A DNA stretch of 64,000 bases from Bradyrhizobium liaoningense (GCF_018130825.1 NZ_JAFCJS010000010.1:62001-126000); one strand, 5' to 3'. Numbered from the stretch's first letter, positions 43,660 through 52,564 are shown. The notes: a model not told the origin generated them from the letters alone. Program-made: numbers and translations.

Positions 43660-44862
43660 ATGCAACCGACGACCGAGCCGCACAACGCAATCTTGGTGGA
43701 GAAGACTCCACTCGAAACCTATGTGCCGCCGGCAAGACCGTCGCTGATCGGCCTGTCGCGCACCGAGCTCGCCGACCGCCTCGGCGAGATCGGCGTCGCG
43801 CCGGCGCAGCGCAAGATGCGCGTGCAGCAGCTGTGGCACTGGCTCTATTTCCGCGGCGCCCAGAGCTTCGACGACATGACCTCGATCTCGAAGGGCATCC
43901 GCGCCGACCTCGCCCAGCATTTCACCGTCGATCGCCCCGAAGTCGTGGCCGAGCAGATCTCCAACGACGGCACCCGCAAATGGCTGCTGCGGCTGCCGAG
44001 CGGCGACAATGTCGAGAAGGCGCATGAAGTCGAGTGCGTCTACATCCCCGAGACCGACCGCGGCACGCTCTGCGTCTCCTCGCAGGTCGGCTGCACGCTG
44101 AACTGCTCGTTCTGCCACACCGGCACGCAGCGGCTGGTGCGCAACCTCACCGCCGGCGAGATCGTCGGCCAGATCATGGTCGCGCGCGACCGCCTGAACG
44201 ATTGGGCCGATCGCGAGGACGGCACGCGCCGCGTCACCAACATCGTGATGATGGGCATGGGCGAGCCGCTCTACAATTTCGACGCGGTGCGCGATGCGCT
44301 GCTGATCCTCGGCGACAATGAGGGCATCGGCATCTCCCGCCGCCGCATCACGCTGTCGACCTCGGGCGTGGTGCCGAACATCGTGCGCGCCGGCGAGGAG
44401 ATCGGCGTCATGCTCGCGATCTCGCTGCATGCGGTGCGCGACGAGCTGCGCAACGAGCTGGTGCCGCTCAACCGCAAATATCCGATCAAGGAGCTCTTGC
44501 AGGCCTGCCGCGATTATCCCGGCGCTTCGAACGCGCGCCGCATCACCTTCGAGTATGTGATGCTCAAGGGCGTCAACGATTCGCTCGACGATGCCAAGCT
44601 GCTGGTGAAGCTGCTCAAGGGCATTCACGCCAAGATCAACCTGATCCCGTTCAATCCTTGGCCCGGCACTGCCTATGAATGCTCGGACTGGGACCAGATC
44701 GAAAAGTTCTCCGAATACATCTTCAACGCCGGCTATTCCTCCCCGGTGCGCACCCCGCGCGGCCGCGACATCCTCGCCGCCTGCGGCCAGCTCAAGTCGG
44801 AGACCGAAAAGCTCTCGGCGCGCGAACGCCAGGCGCTCCGCGCCATGGCGATGACGGATTAG
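43660..44862 (+). CDS. rlmN: 23S rRNA (adenine(2503)-C(2))-methyltransferase
   Basis: A 400-residue radical SAM methylase that makes m2A2503 in 23S rRNA and m2A37 in some tRNAs. The Fe-S motif is C145-x3-C149-x2-C152 (VGCTLNCSFCHTG). MGMGEPLYNFD is the GGEP-like block, and the conserved FNPWPG and the C-terminal Cys (ILAACGQL) used to resolve the RNA adduct are present. Length is normal. It is followed two bases later by a small membrane protein gene. Confidence 0.97.
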   Translation: MQPTTEPHNAILVEKTPLETYVPPARPSLIGLSRTELADRLGEIGVAPAQRKMRVQQLWHWLYFRGAQSFDDMTSISKGIRADLAQHFTVDRPEVVAEQISNDGTRKWLLRLPSGDNVEKAHEVECVYIPETDRGTLCVSSQVGCTLNCSFCHTGTQRLVRNLTAGEIVGQIMVARDRLNDWADREDGTRRVTNIVMMGMGEPLYNFDAVRDALLILGDNEGIGISRRRITLSTSGVVPNIVRAGEEIGVMLAISLHAVRDELRNELVPLNRKYPIKELLQACRDYPGASNARRITFEYVMLKGVNDSLDDAKLLVKLLKGIHAKINLIPFNPWPGTAYECSDWDQIEKFSEYIFNAGYSSPVRTPRGRDILAACGQLKSETEKLSARERQALRAMAMTD

Positions 44863-44864
44863 CG

Positions 44865-45344
44865 ATGGCGCTGATCTGCCGCTTGCCGGTCATCGTGCTC
44901 GCCTTTCTGGCTGCTTGTGTGATCGCGGAGGCGTTCTACGTGATCGTCGTGCTGGAATATGAATCCTTCCAGCTGCGCGGGAAGATCGCAGGTCCGCACG
45001 TTTTCGCCGGTCTGATCGAACCGCTTGGCTTTGGCTTCAAGCTGCTGTGCGCCACGACGGCGCTACCCGCGATCGTCGCGGTGACGATCACGGAACTAAC
45101 TTGTCGCCGCGCTGCGTGGGTCTACCTCGTTGCCGGCGCTGCAACCGCCCTTGTGTGCTATTTGGTGGCTGCTCCGTTTGAGCGCAAACTAATCCCACAG
45201 GGGCACAACACGCCGAGCTTGATTGAGCCCTATCCGATCTCGATGGTCGTCGCAGGGATCGTCGCGGGCGCTGCATATTGGTTGATCGCGGGCCGCACGG
45301 CCGGCCTTTGGCGCAAGGCGAACCGAGCAAAACTGGCGAGCTGA
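44865..45344 (+). CDS. Small integral membrane protein (paralogue of next gene)
   Basis: A 159-residue protein with four predicted membrane helices, starting two bases after the rlmN stop. It is a paralogue of the following gene: both begin with a hydrophobic helix ending AxLAAC and finish with AGIVAG-x2-YWLIAGR-x-AG-x-WR. I know no named family or function. Codon use is somewhat less GC-rich at third positions around 45090-45200 than in the neighbours. Confidence 0.75.
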   Translation: MALICRLPVIVLAFLAACVIAEAFYVIVVLEYESFQLRGKIAGPHVFAGLIEPLGFGFKLLCATTALPAIVAVTITELTCRRAAWVYLVAGAATALVCYLVAAPFERKLIPQGHNTPSLIEPYPISMVVAGIVAGAAYWLIAGRTAGLWRKANRAKLAS

Positions 45345-45367
45345 GGTCGCAAGGATAGGTTTTGTTC

Positions 45368-45862
45368 ATGTCCCTGATCGGCCGCCTCGTCGTCATCTTC
45401 ATCGGCTTCCTGGCCGCCTGCTTCGTCGGTGGCATGATCGTGGTCGTCGCGCTGCTGTTTCCGGAATTCGCCGATCTCGGCGCCGGCCCCGTCGATCAGG
45501 GCGCGATCGATATCCTGCTCGGCTTCGGCTTCATCTTCGTCTCGGGCTTCGCGCTGGTGCCGGCGGCGGTGATCGTTGCCATCACCGAAGCGCTCTACAT
45601 CCGCAGCGCGCTTGCTTATGCCGTCGGCGGCGGCCTCGTCGGGCTCGCCTGCTATCTCGGCCTCGTCCCTTTCCATTCCGACACGCTGCAGTTCGAAGGC
45701 ATCGTCCGGCGTCACCTCGAAATCATGACGGGGGCTGGTATCGTCGCCGGCGTCGTCTACTGGCTGATCGCCGGCCGCAATGCCGGCGCCTGGCGCGAAC
45801 CTCCGCCCCCGCGCAAGCCGCCTCCGCCATTGCCGGCGAATTCGCGGCCGGAGGCGCGGTGA
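45368..45862 (+). CDS. Small integral membrane protein (paralogue of previous gene)
   Basis: A 164-residue protein with four membrane helices and a Pro-rich cytoplasmic tail. It shares with the 44865 gene the opening hydrophobic segment (FLAACFVGGMIVVVALLF) and the end motif AGIVAGVVYWLIAGR-x-AG. The Bradyrhizobium-type arrangement of two tandem copies after rlmN suggests duplication. ATG at 45368; a TTG at 45362 is in frame. Function unknown. Confidence 0.78.
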   Translation: MSLIGRLVVIFIGFLAACFVGGMIVVVALLFPEFADLGAGPVDQGAIDILLGFGFIFVSGFALVPAAVIVAITEALYIRSALAYAVGGGLVGLACYLGLVPFHSDTLQFEGIVRRHLEIMTGAGIVAGVVYWLIAGRNAGAWREPPPPRKPPPPLPANSRPEAR

Positions 45863-45870
45863 CTTGCTTA

Positions 45871-46050
45871 CCCTCCCCTGGAGGGGGAGGGTCGGATCGC
45901 ATCATCGATGCGATCCGGGGTGGGGTGACAGACTATCCGCATCGGCGGTGTCGAGTGGCTCAAGTTTGCGGATGATCGAGAGACCATTTGTGCGGCTTCA
46001 CCCCACCTCGCTCGTGCTTCGCGCGATCGATCCTCCCCCTCCAGGGGAGG
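45871..46050. repeat. Inverted repeat family F-like element, CCCTCCCCTGGAGGGGGAGG type
   Basis: CCCTCCCCTGGAGGGGGAGG at the left faces CCTCCCCCTCCAGGGGAGG at the right, with TCGGATCGCATC/GCGCGATCGATCC inside. It fills the 243-bp gap between the second small membrane protein and the PAP2 gene. It resembles the style of the 21345 element but the arms differ. Confidence 0.7.
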
Positions 46051-46105
46051 ATGGCTACCTCTCGTGGGGTTTCCATCCCCGCCCCACTCCGCTAAACCGC
46101 GCGCC

Positions 46106-46891
46106 ATGAACCGGACTGGACTCTTCATCGCCCTGGCGCTGTGGCTCGTGATCGGCGTCGTTTTCGGCCTCTATCCCGAGCTCGATCTCAAGCTCGCATC
46201 GCTGTTCTTCGATCCCGAAACCAAAACCTTTCCGCTCAAGTTGAATGAGTGGGCCGGCTTTGCGCGCGACGCGGCGATGTGGATCGCCTGGGCATTCGTG
46301 CTGCCCTCGCTGGTGGCGCTTGTGGTCAAGATGATCCGGCCGGACCGTCCGCTGCTGGTGTCGGGGCGCGCCATCGTGTTCCTGCTGGTCACGATCATCC
46401 TGTCCGCCGGCATCCTCACCAATCTCACCTTCAAGACCTATTGGGGCCGGCCGCGTCCGGTGGTGGTGACGGAGTTTGCCGGCGACCAGCAATTCGTGCC
46501 GTGGTGGGATCCGCGCGGCGGCTGCGCGCGCAATTGCTCGTTCTTCTCGGGCGAGGGCGCGACCGCGTTCTGGACGCTGGCCCCTGCCGCGCTGGCCCCG
46601 CCGGCATGGCGGCCGCTTGCTTATGCCGGCGCCGTCATCTTCGGTGCCGTGACGTCAGGGCTGCGCATGGCCTTCGGCGGGCATTTCTTTACCGATGTCT
46701 CGATCGCCGGCCTCGTCAGCTTCGTCGTGATCTGGTTCGCCTACGCGATGATCTACCGCTGGCCGCGGACCCGGTTTTCGGACGAGGCGGTGGATGCTGC
46801 CCTCACCCGGCTGAACATGCCCGCCTACCGGCTCCGCCAGCGCCTGTTCGGCCGCAAGACCGGCCCCGCCCCGGTCGATTTGAGCCATTAA
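46106..46891 (+). CDS. PAP2 superfamily lipid phosphatase
   Basis: A 261-residue membrane phosphatase with about six helices. The three PAP2 signature blocks are KTYWGRPRP (K-x6-RP), SFFSGEGATAFW (the P-S-G-H position reads S-G-E) and LRMAFGGHFFTDV (R-x5-H-x3-D). The general acid His of the second block is replaced by Glu, while the nucleophile His and the Asp are kept. Relatives with this pattern include alphaproteobacterial lipid A or phosphatidylglycerophosphate phosphatases (LpxE/LpxF-like). Substrate cannot be decided. It precedes argG by 85 bases. Confidence 0.88.
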   Translation: MNRTGLFIALALWLVIGVVFGLYPELDLKLASLFFDPETKTFPLKLNEWAGFARDAAMWIAWAFVLPSLVALVVKMIRPDRPLLVSGRAIVFLLVTIILSAGILTNLTFKTYWGRPRPVVVTEFAGDQQFVPWWDPRGGCARNCSFFSGEGATAFWTLAPAALAPPAWRPLAYAGAVIFGAVTSGLRMAFGGHFFTDVSIAGLVSFVVIWFAYAMIYRWPRTRFSDEAVDAALTRLNMPAYRLRQRLFGRKTGPAPVDLSH

Positions 46892-46976
46892 ATGCGTGCC
46901 GAGTCCTGAGAAATTTGATATTCGCGCGGTCAAGTTCGCCCCGAAATCAGCCCCTTGAGACCCGATTGGAAGCGCC

Positions 46977-48314
46977 ATGACCACGATCCTGAAAAGCCTG
47001 CCCAAGGGTGAGAAAGTCGGCATCGCGTTTTCGGGCGGTCTCGACACCAGCGCGGCGCTGCTCTGGATGAAGCAGAAGGGCGCGCGCTGCTACGCCTACA
47101 CCGCCAATCTCGGCCAGCCCGATGAGGCCGACTACAACGAGATCCCGCGCAAGGCGATGGAGTTCGGGGCCGAGAAGGCGCGGCTCGTCGATTGCCGCAC
47201 GCAGCTCGTCCATGAAGGCATCGCCGCGATCCAGTCCGGCGCCTTCCACATCTCCACCGGCGGCATCACCTATTTCAACACCACGCCGCTGGGGCGCGCC
47301 GTCACCGGCACCATGCTGGTCGCGGCGATGAAGGAGGACGGCGTCAACATCTGGGGCGACGGCTCGACCTTCAAGGGCAACGACATCGAGCGCTTCTACC
47401 GCTACGGCCTGCTCACCAATCCGGGCCTGAAGATCTACAAGCCCTGGCTCGACCAGCAGTTCATCGATGAGCTCGGCGGCCGCGCCGAGATGTCGGCGTT
47501 CATGACCGCCCAGGGCTTTGCCTACAAGATGAGCGCCGAGAAGGCGTACTCGACCGACAGCAATTTGCTCGGCGCCACGCATGAAGCGAAAGATCTCGAG
47601 AGCCTCGACAGCGGCATCAAGATCGTCAACCCGATCATGGGCGTGCCGTTCTGGCGCGACGACTGCGCCGTCAAGGCCGAGAAGGTCGTGGTGCGTTTCG
47701 AGGAAGGCCAGCCGGTCGCGCTGAACGGCCAGACCTTCTCCGATCCGGTCGCGCTGTTCCTCGAAGCCAACGCGATCGGCGGCCGTCACGGTCTCGGCAT
47801 GAGCGACCAGATCGAGAACCGCATCATCGAGGCCAAGAGCCGCGGCATCTACGAGGCGCCCGGCATGGCGCTGCTGCACATTGCCTATGAGCGTCTCGTC
47901 ACCGGCATCCACAACGAGGACACCATCGAGCAGTACCGCATCAGCGGCATGCGTCTTGGGCGCCTGCTCTATCAGGGTCGCTGGTTCGATTCGCAGGCGC
48001 TGATGCTGCGCGAGACCGCGCAGCGCTGGGTCGCGCGCGCCGTCACCGGCGAGGTCACGCTGGAGCTGCGCCGCGGCAACGACTATTCGATCCTCAACAC
48101 CGAGAGCCCGAACCTCACCTATGCGCCCGAGCGGCTCAGCATGGAGAAGGTCGAGGACGCCGCGTTCACGCCGGCCGACCGCATCGGCCAGCTCACCATG
48201 CGCAATCTCGACATCGCCGACACGCGGACAAAGCTCGGTCTCTATTCGAAGACCGGTTTGCTTTCGGGCAGCGAAGGCTCGCAGATCTTCAAGCTCGAGA
48301 GCGACAAGGGCTAG
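46977..48314 (+). CDS. argG: Argininosuccinate synthase
   Basis: A 445-residue enzyme of arginine synthesis, ligating citrulline and aspartate with ATP. The PP-loop is KVGIAFSGGLDTSAALLWM; ALLHIAYERLVTGIHNEDT and YSTDSNLLGATHEAKDLE are also typical. It is the longer E. coli-like form (about 445 residues) rather than the 400-residue type, and length is full. A large repeat and a terminator separate it from the convergent OmpA gene. Confidence 0.97.
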   Translation: MTTILKSLPKGEKVGIAFSGGLDTSAALLWMKQKGARCYAYTANLGQPDEADYNEIPRKAMEFGAEKARLVDCRTQLVHEGIAAIQSGAFHISTGGITYFNTTPLGRAVTGTMLVAAMKEDGVNIWGDGSTFKGNDIERFYRYGLLTNPGLKIYKPWLDQQFIDELGGRAEMSAFMTAQGFAYKMSAEKAYSTDSNLLGATHEAKDLESLDSGIKIVNPIMGVPFWRDDCAVKAEKVVVRFEEGQPVALNGQTFSDPVALFLEANAIGGRHGLGMSDQIENRIIEAKSRGIYEAPGMALLHIAYERLVTGIHNEDTIEQYRISGMRLGRLLYQGRWFDSQALMLRETAQRWVARAVTGEVTLELRRGNDYSILNTESPNLTYAPERLSMEKVEDAAFTPADRIGQLTMRNLDIADTRTKLGLYSKTGLLSGSEGSQIFKLESDKG

Positions 48315-48318
48315 TGCC

Positions 48319-48435
48319 GTAGGGTGGGTTAGCGGTGCGGACTGCGCGAAGCGCAGTCGCACGGCGTAACCCACCACTTCTGTCCCCCGCGGATAAGAGC
48401 AGTGGTGGGTTACGCCTTCGGCTAACCCACCCTAC
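48319..48435. repeat. Inverted repeat family E copy 2
   Basis: GTAGGGTGGGTTAGC at the left and GCTAACCCACCCTAC at the right, with CGTAACCCACCAC/GTGGTGGGTTACG inside and a GACTGCGCGAAGCGCAGTC hairpin. Same outer arms as 27711-27788 but different inside. It begins four bases after the argG stop. Confidence 0.85.
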
Positions 48436-48446
48436 AAGAGAAACAA

Positions 48447-48474
48447 AAATGGCCGGGATCGCTCCCGGCCATTT
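48447..48474. terminator. Bidirectional intrinsic terminator between argG and the OmpA gene
   Basis: AAATGGCCGGGA-TCGC-TCCCGGCCATTT is a perfect 12-bp stem. On the minus strand it is followed by TTGTTTC after the T-rich arm and lies 16 bases after the OmpA stop; on the plus strand it is followed by GCATTTG, after argG. Best read as the OmpA terminator that also stops argG. The core stem matches the one at 7437-7466. Confidence 0.8.
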
Positions 48475-48489
48475 GCATTTGTGTAAGCC

Positions 48490-50646
48490 TTACCGCGGCG
48501 GCGCGGTGCCGGGCGGGGGCGGCGGCAGCGAGGCCTGCCCGCCGTTGAGCAGCGGCGTGATGCGGCGGACCGTGACGCGCCGGTTGATCAGGCTCGGTCC
48601 CTGCGTCTGCTCCTTCAGGTACTGCTCGCCATAGCCCTGCGACGTCAGGTTCTCCGCCGGCACATTGAACTGCTGCGTCAGCAATTCGGCCGCGGATTGC
48701 GCACGGCGGTCCGAGAGCGACAGATTGTCGACCTCGTTGCCGACCGCGTCGGTGTGGCCCTCGATCAGGAACACCTCGCGCGGGTTGCGCTGGATCGCCT
48801 GGTTGAGGCCGTCGGCGATCACCTGCAGCCGGGCCGCCTGGTCCGGCGGGATGGTCCACGATCCCGTCTCGAAGTTGATCGTGTTGACGTCGATGCTCGG
48901 CATCTGCATGCGGACATTCGGGCTGTAGCGGATCTCGTCGAGCGAGTAACGCCGATCGATCCGCTGCACCGGCGGCGCCTGCATCGTCGCGTAGATCACG
49001 TCCGGCGACGCCTCCTGCGCGTCGACGATGTAGCGATCGTAGGGAATGTTCACGACCGGCGGCGGCACGTCGACATAGAAGCCGCCGACCGACCGCGGAT
49101 CGCGGTAGCTGTTGTCGATGATGACGATCTCGCGCCCGCCGGGGTCCCTGCGGATTCGTCGCAGCAGCGAGCCGTCCGGGCCGACCACGGTGATCACCTC
49201 GCTGCCATCGGGACGGATCACGACGGTGCGGGTTTCGCCGCCGACAGTGTCGGTGCGGATGTCGCGGGCGCCGTAACGGAAGCGATAGAGATCGTTGCCG
49301 CGGACATAGGCCTGCCCGCCCGGATCGCGGATGATGATGCGGTCCGGCTCGGTGTAGACGGTGCGGCCGCCTTCGACGACCTCGCGCCGCTCCCTGTGCA
49401 TGTCGGCGATGGTTGCGCCGATCACGGCGCCGGCCACCACGCCCGCGCCGATCGCCAGCGGCGTGAGATCACGCTGCGGCGGACGGGGCGGAGGCGGCAA
49501 GGGTGCAGCGACGGTCGGCGCGGCGCGGAAAGCGGGCGCGACCGTCGGCTGTGCGTACTGCGGCCTGTTCGGCGGTGGCGCTGCGGCGGCCGAGCCTGGG
49601 ACGACAGTCGGAGCTGCAGCGCCGGCGGGTGCCGGGGGCCGGGGCGGGAGACCGCCGGCCTGGGGCGGCGCAGCCGGAGTTCCGGCTGCCGGTGCGCCGG
49701 CAGGAGGCGTTCCACCCTGTTGGCCGGGAGCTGGAGTCGCCGTCGGGGCGGGGGCCGCGCCGGGAGCTGGGGGCGGCGATCCCGGACGTCCGGGCGGCGG
49801 TGTCGCGGTGCCACCAGGGGCGGGCGTTGCCGTTGGAGCGGGCGCAGCACCGGGGGCCGGCGATCCCGCCGCCGGAGGCGAGCCGGGACGTGCGCCGGGC
49901 GGAGGTGCGCCGGGGCGGCCAGCCGGCGGTGCGCCGGGCGTGCTGCCCGGAGCCGGCGTTGCGGTCGGCGCAGGTGTTGTCGTCGGTGCGGGTGTCGCTG
50001 TCGGAGCGGGAGTGGCTGCCGGCGCAGGTGCACCGGGGCGGGCTGCAGGCGCCGCGGGCGTTGGCACTGGCGTGGGCGCAGGCGTGGGCCGCCCCGCAGG
50101 AGCCGCTGTGGGAGGCGGAGGTGTCGGAGCCGGACGTGCCGCCGGAGGCGGGGTCGTCGGCGCGTGCTGCGGGGCCGCGGCGGGAGGCGGTGCCGGCGGC
50201 GTGGGCGCCGGACGTGCCGCGGGCGGCGCAGGAGGCGGCGGTGTCGGGGCGTGCTGCTGCGGGGCCGCGGCCGGAGGCGGCGCAGCAGGCTTCGGAGCAG
50301 CAGGCGGTGGGGGTGGCGGCGGCGCAGCCGGACGAGCTGCGGGCGGAGGCGGTGGCGGAGGCGGCGCTGCAGGGCGCGCCGGTGCGGCAGCCGGCGGAGG
50401 CGCAGCGGGCGGGTGGGGCGGTGCAGCGGCGGGCGGCGGTGCAGCGGGGCGCGCGGGCGCGGCAGGCGGCGTGGCCGCAGGCGGGCCCTTCGGCGGCTGC
50501 TTCGGTTTTCCGTCAGGGCCCGTCTCTTGCGGTTGGGCCTGCGCAACCACGAGCGGCGAAGCGCTCTGCGCATGCGATGCAGTGTTGGCCAATTGCATCG
50601 CGGTGAGAGCCGTCGTCGCAAGCAGCACGAAACGAAGGTTGGTCAT
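48490..50646 (-). CDS. OmpA family outer-membrane protein with extreme Pro/Ala-rich linker
   Basis: A 718-residue protein. Signal peptide 1-27 (MTNLRFVLLATTALTAMQLA..., cleavage after SHA), then a stretch of about 350 residues that is mostly Pro and Ala (about 35-385), a short hydrophobic or glycine-rich segment near 400-420, a region of charged beta-rich sequence (about 425-580), and an OmpA C-terminal domain (about 595-700) with NFETGSWTIPPDQAARLQVI, EGHTDAVGNEVDN and SDRRAQSAAELL, the peptidoglycan-binding residues. It may span the periplasm, anchored to peptidoglycan. A terminator follows. Confidence 0.88.
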   Translation of the reverse strand: MTNLRFVLLATTALTAMQLANTASHAQSASPLVVAQAQPQETGPDGKPKQPPKGPPAATPPAAPARPAAPPPAAAPPHPPAAPPPAAAPARPAAPPPPPPPPAARPAAPPPPPPPAAPKPAAPPPAAAPQQHAPTPPPPAPPAARPAPTPPAPPPAAAPQHAPTTPPPAARPAPTPPPPTAAPAGRPTPAPTPVPTPAAPAARPGAPAPAATPAPTATPAPTTTPAPTATPAPGSTPGAPPAGRPGAPPPGARPGSPPAAGSPAPGAAPAPTATPAPGGTATPPPGRPGSPPPAPGAAPAPTATPAPGQQGGTPPAGAPAAGTPAAPPQAGGLPPRPPAPAGAAAPTVVPGSAAAAPPPNRPQYAQPTVAPAFRAAPTVAAPLPPPPRPPQRDLTPLAIGAGVVAGAVIGATIADMHRERREVVEGGRTVYTEPDRIIIRDPGGQAYVRGNDLYRFRYGARDIRTDTVGGETRTVVIRPDGSEVITVVGPDGSLLRRIRRDPGGREIVIIDNSYRDPRSVGGFYVDVPPPVVNIPYDRYIVDAQEASPDVIYATMQAPPVQRIDRRYSLDEIRYSPNVRMQMPSIDVNTINFETGSWTIPPDQAARLQVIADGLNQAIQRNPREVFLIEGHTDAVGNEVDNLSLSDRRAQSAAELLTQQFNVPAENLTSQGYGEQYLKEQTQGPSLINRRVTVRRITPLLNGGQASLPPPPPGTAPPR

Positions 50647-50833
50647 GGTGGTGAACTTCCCCGGAAGGTTCTTTGACGAAGTGGTTGGGATGAACAGCTA
50701 CGCGTTAGGCCGCATTGTGGCGGGCGAAGCGCTCGCGGCCCGATTTATTTCTGCACGCAAATCATCTCACTATGGCGACGTTCATTGCGCATTCAGACGC
50801 TTCTTGCAATCGCCTCACATGTGGTGCGTCGCC

Positions 50834-51094
50834 TCATATGTGCTGTCGCGGCGGTGTTGCGTCCGTCGCAGGATTGGGAGTGAGCGGGCCGTTCGGCCCG
50901 CGCGATGGAATCTCTTCAGGCACTTGGCCCGGCAATTCGTCGGGCCGCGGTGTTTCGCCGGGCTCGCGCACCGGCGGCGTGATGTCGGGCTGCGGATTGC
51001 CAGGCGGAATGCCCGGCGGCGGTTCAGCGGGAGTCCCCGGTGTTGCCGGTGGAATCTCGGGCGGTTCGATCGGCATCGGCATCATCGAGATCAT
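50834..51094 (-). CDS. Small proline-rich hypothetical protein
   Basis: An 86-residue frame starting MISMMPMPIEPPEIPPATPG that is about one-third proline, with charged segments and no cysteine. Upstream in the same frame is a hydrophobic stretch (IVVIVLWTMISMM) without an obvious start codon, so either the true start is at 51094 or a non-standard start lies before the hydrophobic part. It overlaps no better gene on either strand. Whether it is translated is uncertain. The rest of 50647-51158 holds nothing else I can support. Confidence 0.4.
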   Translation of the reverse strand: MISMMPMPIEPPEIPPATPGTPAEPPPGIPPGNPQPDITPPVREPGETPRPDELPGQVPEEIPSRGPNGPLTPNPATDATPPRQHI

Positions 51095-51158
51095 TGTCCA
51101 GAGGACGATAACGACGATGCCGTGCCGATGTTCCCTTATCGCATCGTGTCGAAGCGCC

Positions 51159-51545
51159 CTATTGGGGCAGATGGCAGACCGCTTCGATGTTGTGGCCATC
51201 GGGATCGAGCACGAAGGCGCCATAATAGTTCGCGTGATAATGCGGGCGGATGCCCGGCGGACCGTTGTCGCGGCCGCCGGCCGCGATCGCCGCCTTGTAG
51301 AAGGCATCGACGGTGGCACGGTCCTTGGCCGCGATCGCGATGTGCACCGGCTTGTTCATGGCGCCTTCGCCGCCGAACCAGAAATCCGGCTTGCCGTCGG
51401 CGCCGAAGCCGGCCGCCGCAGCATGACCCGTCTGCTCCGCGGTGACCTCCATGATCAGGCCGTAGCCGAGCGGAGCCAGCGCCTTCGCATAGAACGCTTT
51501 CGCGCGCTCATAGTCGGAGACAGAGAAACCGAGATGGTCGATCAT
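51159..51545 (-). CDS. VOC (glyoxalase/bleomycin-resistance/dioxygenase) family protein
   Basis: A 128-residue vicinal oxygen chelate protein. It opens MIDHLGFSVSDYERAKAFYA, with the first metal-binding His, continues with KPVHIAIAAKDRATVDAFYK and ends FVLDPDGHNIEAVCH, with the last metal-binding Glu. The reaction is unknown; it may be a glyoxalase-like isomerase or a resistance protein. ATG at 51545 is preceded by GGAGG. The FkbM gene begins 23 bases upstream on the same strand, so the two may be cotranscribed. Confidence 0.9.
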   Translation of the reverse strand: MIDHLGFSVSDYERAKAFYAKALAPLGYGLIMEVTAEQTGHAAAAGFGADGKPDFWFGGEGAMNKPVHIAIAAKDRATVDAFYKAAIAAGGRDNGPPGIRPHYHANYYGAFVLDPDGHNIEAVCHLPQ

Positions 51546-51568
51546 CACAACCTCCGTTGTTGGTCCCG

Positions 51569-52426
51569 TCAGCGTGACAGGAACGTATTGCTTCGTGTCT
51601 TGCGCACGACTGCAAAGCCGCGCGCGACCATATCGGCAATACAATCCTGCTGCCATTCGTTTTGTGACAGATGCTCGATCACCACCGCGCGCGGCCACAG
51701 CGATTGCGGTGCGTCGCGGAAGAAGCCGATCAGCACGCGGTCCTCGAAACCCTCGACGTCGATCTTGAGCGAATCGACTTGGCGCACGTCGGCCTCGTCG
51801 AGAATGCGCATCAAGCGCAGTGACGGCACCTTGATGGCGTCGGCGCTGGCCGCGCCGGTCACGACATGCGTGGCGCCGAGATTGCCGCCGCCGCTCTCGA
51901 TCATCAGCTCGCCGTCGCGCTCGCCCGCCGCGGCCTGAATCAGGCGCACTTGCGTCGCCTTCGATGCGGCATGGTTGAAGGAGAGCCGTCCGAAGGTCAG
52001 CGGATGCGGCTCGATCGCGACCACCTTGCCCGTGGGTCCTACCTGCCGCGCCATCACCAGCGCAAACGTGCCGACATTGGCGCCGACGTCGACGAACACG
52101 CCGCCAGCGGGCGTGTGCTGGCGCAGGAAGTCGAGCTCGTCGAGATTGTAGTCGGGATTGAACAACGCGCCGCGCTCGGTCGCGCTGCCCTGGTGATAGA
52201 AGCGAAACGAGGCGCCCTGGTACTGTACATCGATCGGCCCGCCGCGCAGCAGATTGACCAGCCGCGACAGCCAGGGCCTAAACGCGCCGCGCTTCAGCCC
52301 CGATCGCGTCGCGAGGCTGATGATCGCGGCCTGCGCCGCGTTCGGCGCAAACGCGCCGAACGGCGCGGTCGATGGAGCATTGTCGGGCGTCAAGCAGCAG
52401 GTCCTCGTTGCAAGCGGCGCATGCAT
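51569..52426 (-). CDS. FkbM family methyltransferase
   Basis: A 285-residue SAM-dependent methyltransferase. The SAM-binding motif is VFVDVGANVGTFALVMARQV, with GKVVAIEPHPLTFGRL as the acidic loop, and the C-terminal Methyltransf_21 block VDSLKIDVEGFEDRVLIGFF follows. Targets in the family are O-methyl groups on sugars or polyketides. The start is set at 52426; a longer frame runs into the dispersed repeat at 52467 and is rejected. The VOC gene lies downstream. Confidence 0.88.
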   Translation of the reverse strand: MHAPLATRTCCLTPDNAPSTAPFGAFAPNAAQAAIISLATRSGLKRGAFRPWLSRLVNLLRGGPIDVQYQGASFRFYHQGSATERGALFNPDYNLDELDFLRQHTPAGGVFVDVGANVGTFALVMARQVGPTGKVVAIEPHPLTFGRLSFNHAASKATQVRLIQAAAGERDGELMIESGGGNLGATHVVTGAASADAIKVPSLRLMRILDEADVRQVDSLKIDVEGFEDRVLIGFFRDAPQSLWPRAVVIEHLSQNEWQQDCIADMVARGFAVVRKTRSNTFLSR

Positions 52427-52466
52427 AGCCGGTTTTGGCGGGGACTCCAATCTTCGCGAAAGGTCC

Positions 52467-52552
52467 GTAGCCCGGATGGAGCGCAGCGAAATCCGGGATT
52501 CTCGCCGCACGGATGGACTTTCCCGGATTGCGCTTCGCTCCATCCGGGCTAC
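52467..52552. repeat. Dispersed inverted repeat, family A copy 3
   Basis: Same arms as copies 1 and 2 (GTAGCCCGGATGGAGCGCAG; CGCTCCATCCGGGCTAC) with an unrelated loop. It lies between the FkbM gene's start and the ABC transporter's stop, in tandem genes of the same strand, thus in a 5' leader. Confidence 0.85.
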
Positions 52553-52564
52553 AGGCCGCGTGCC

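Noticed and set aside
45871..46050. A CRISPR array or tandem repeat in the intergenic region
   Set aside because: The units are inverted, not direct, and there are only two arms.
49361..51445. 694- and 659-residue Gly/Arg-rich frames opposite the OmpA gene
   Set aside because: They are the complement of the Pro/Ala-rich linker; poly-Gly and poly-Arg are the automatic outcome. No signal, domain or start supports them.
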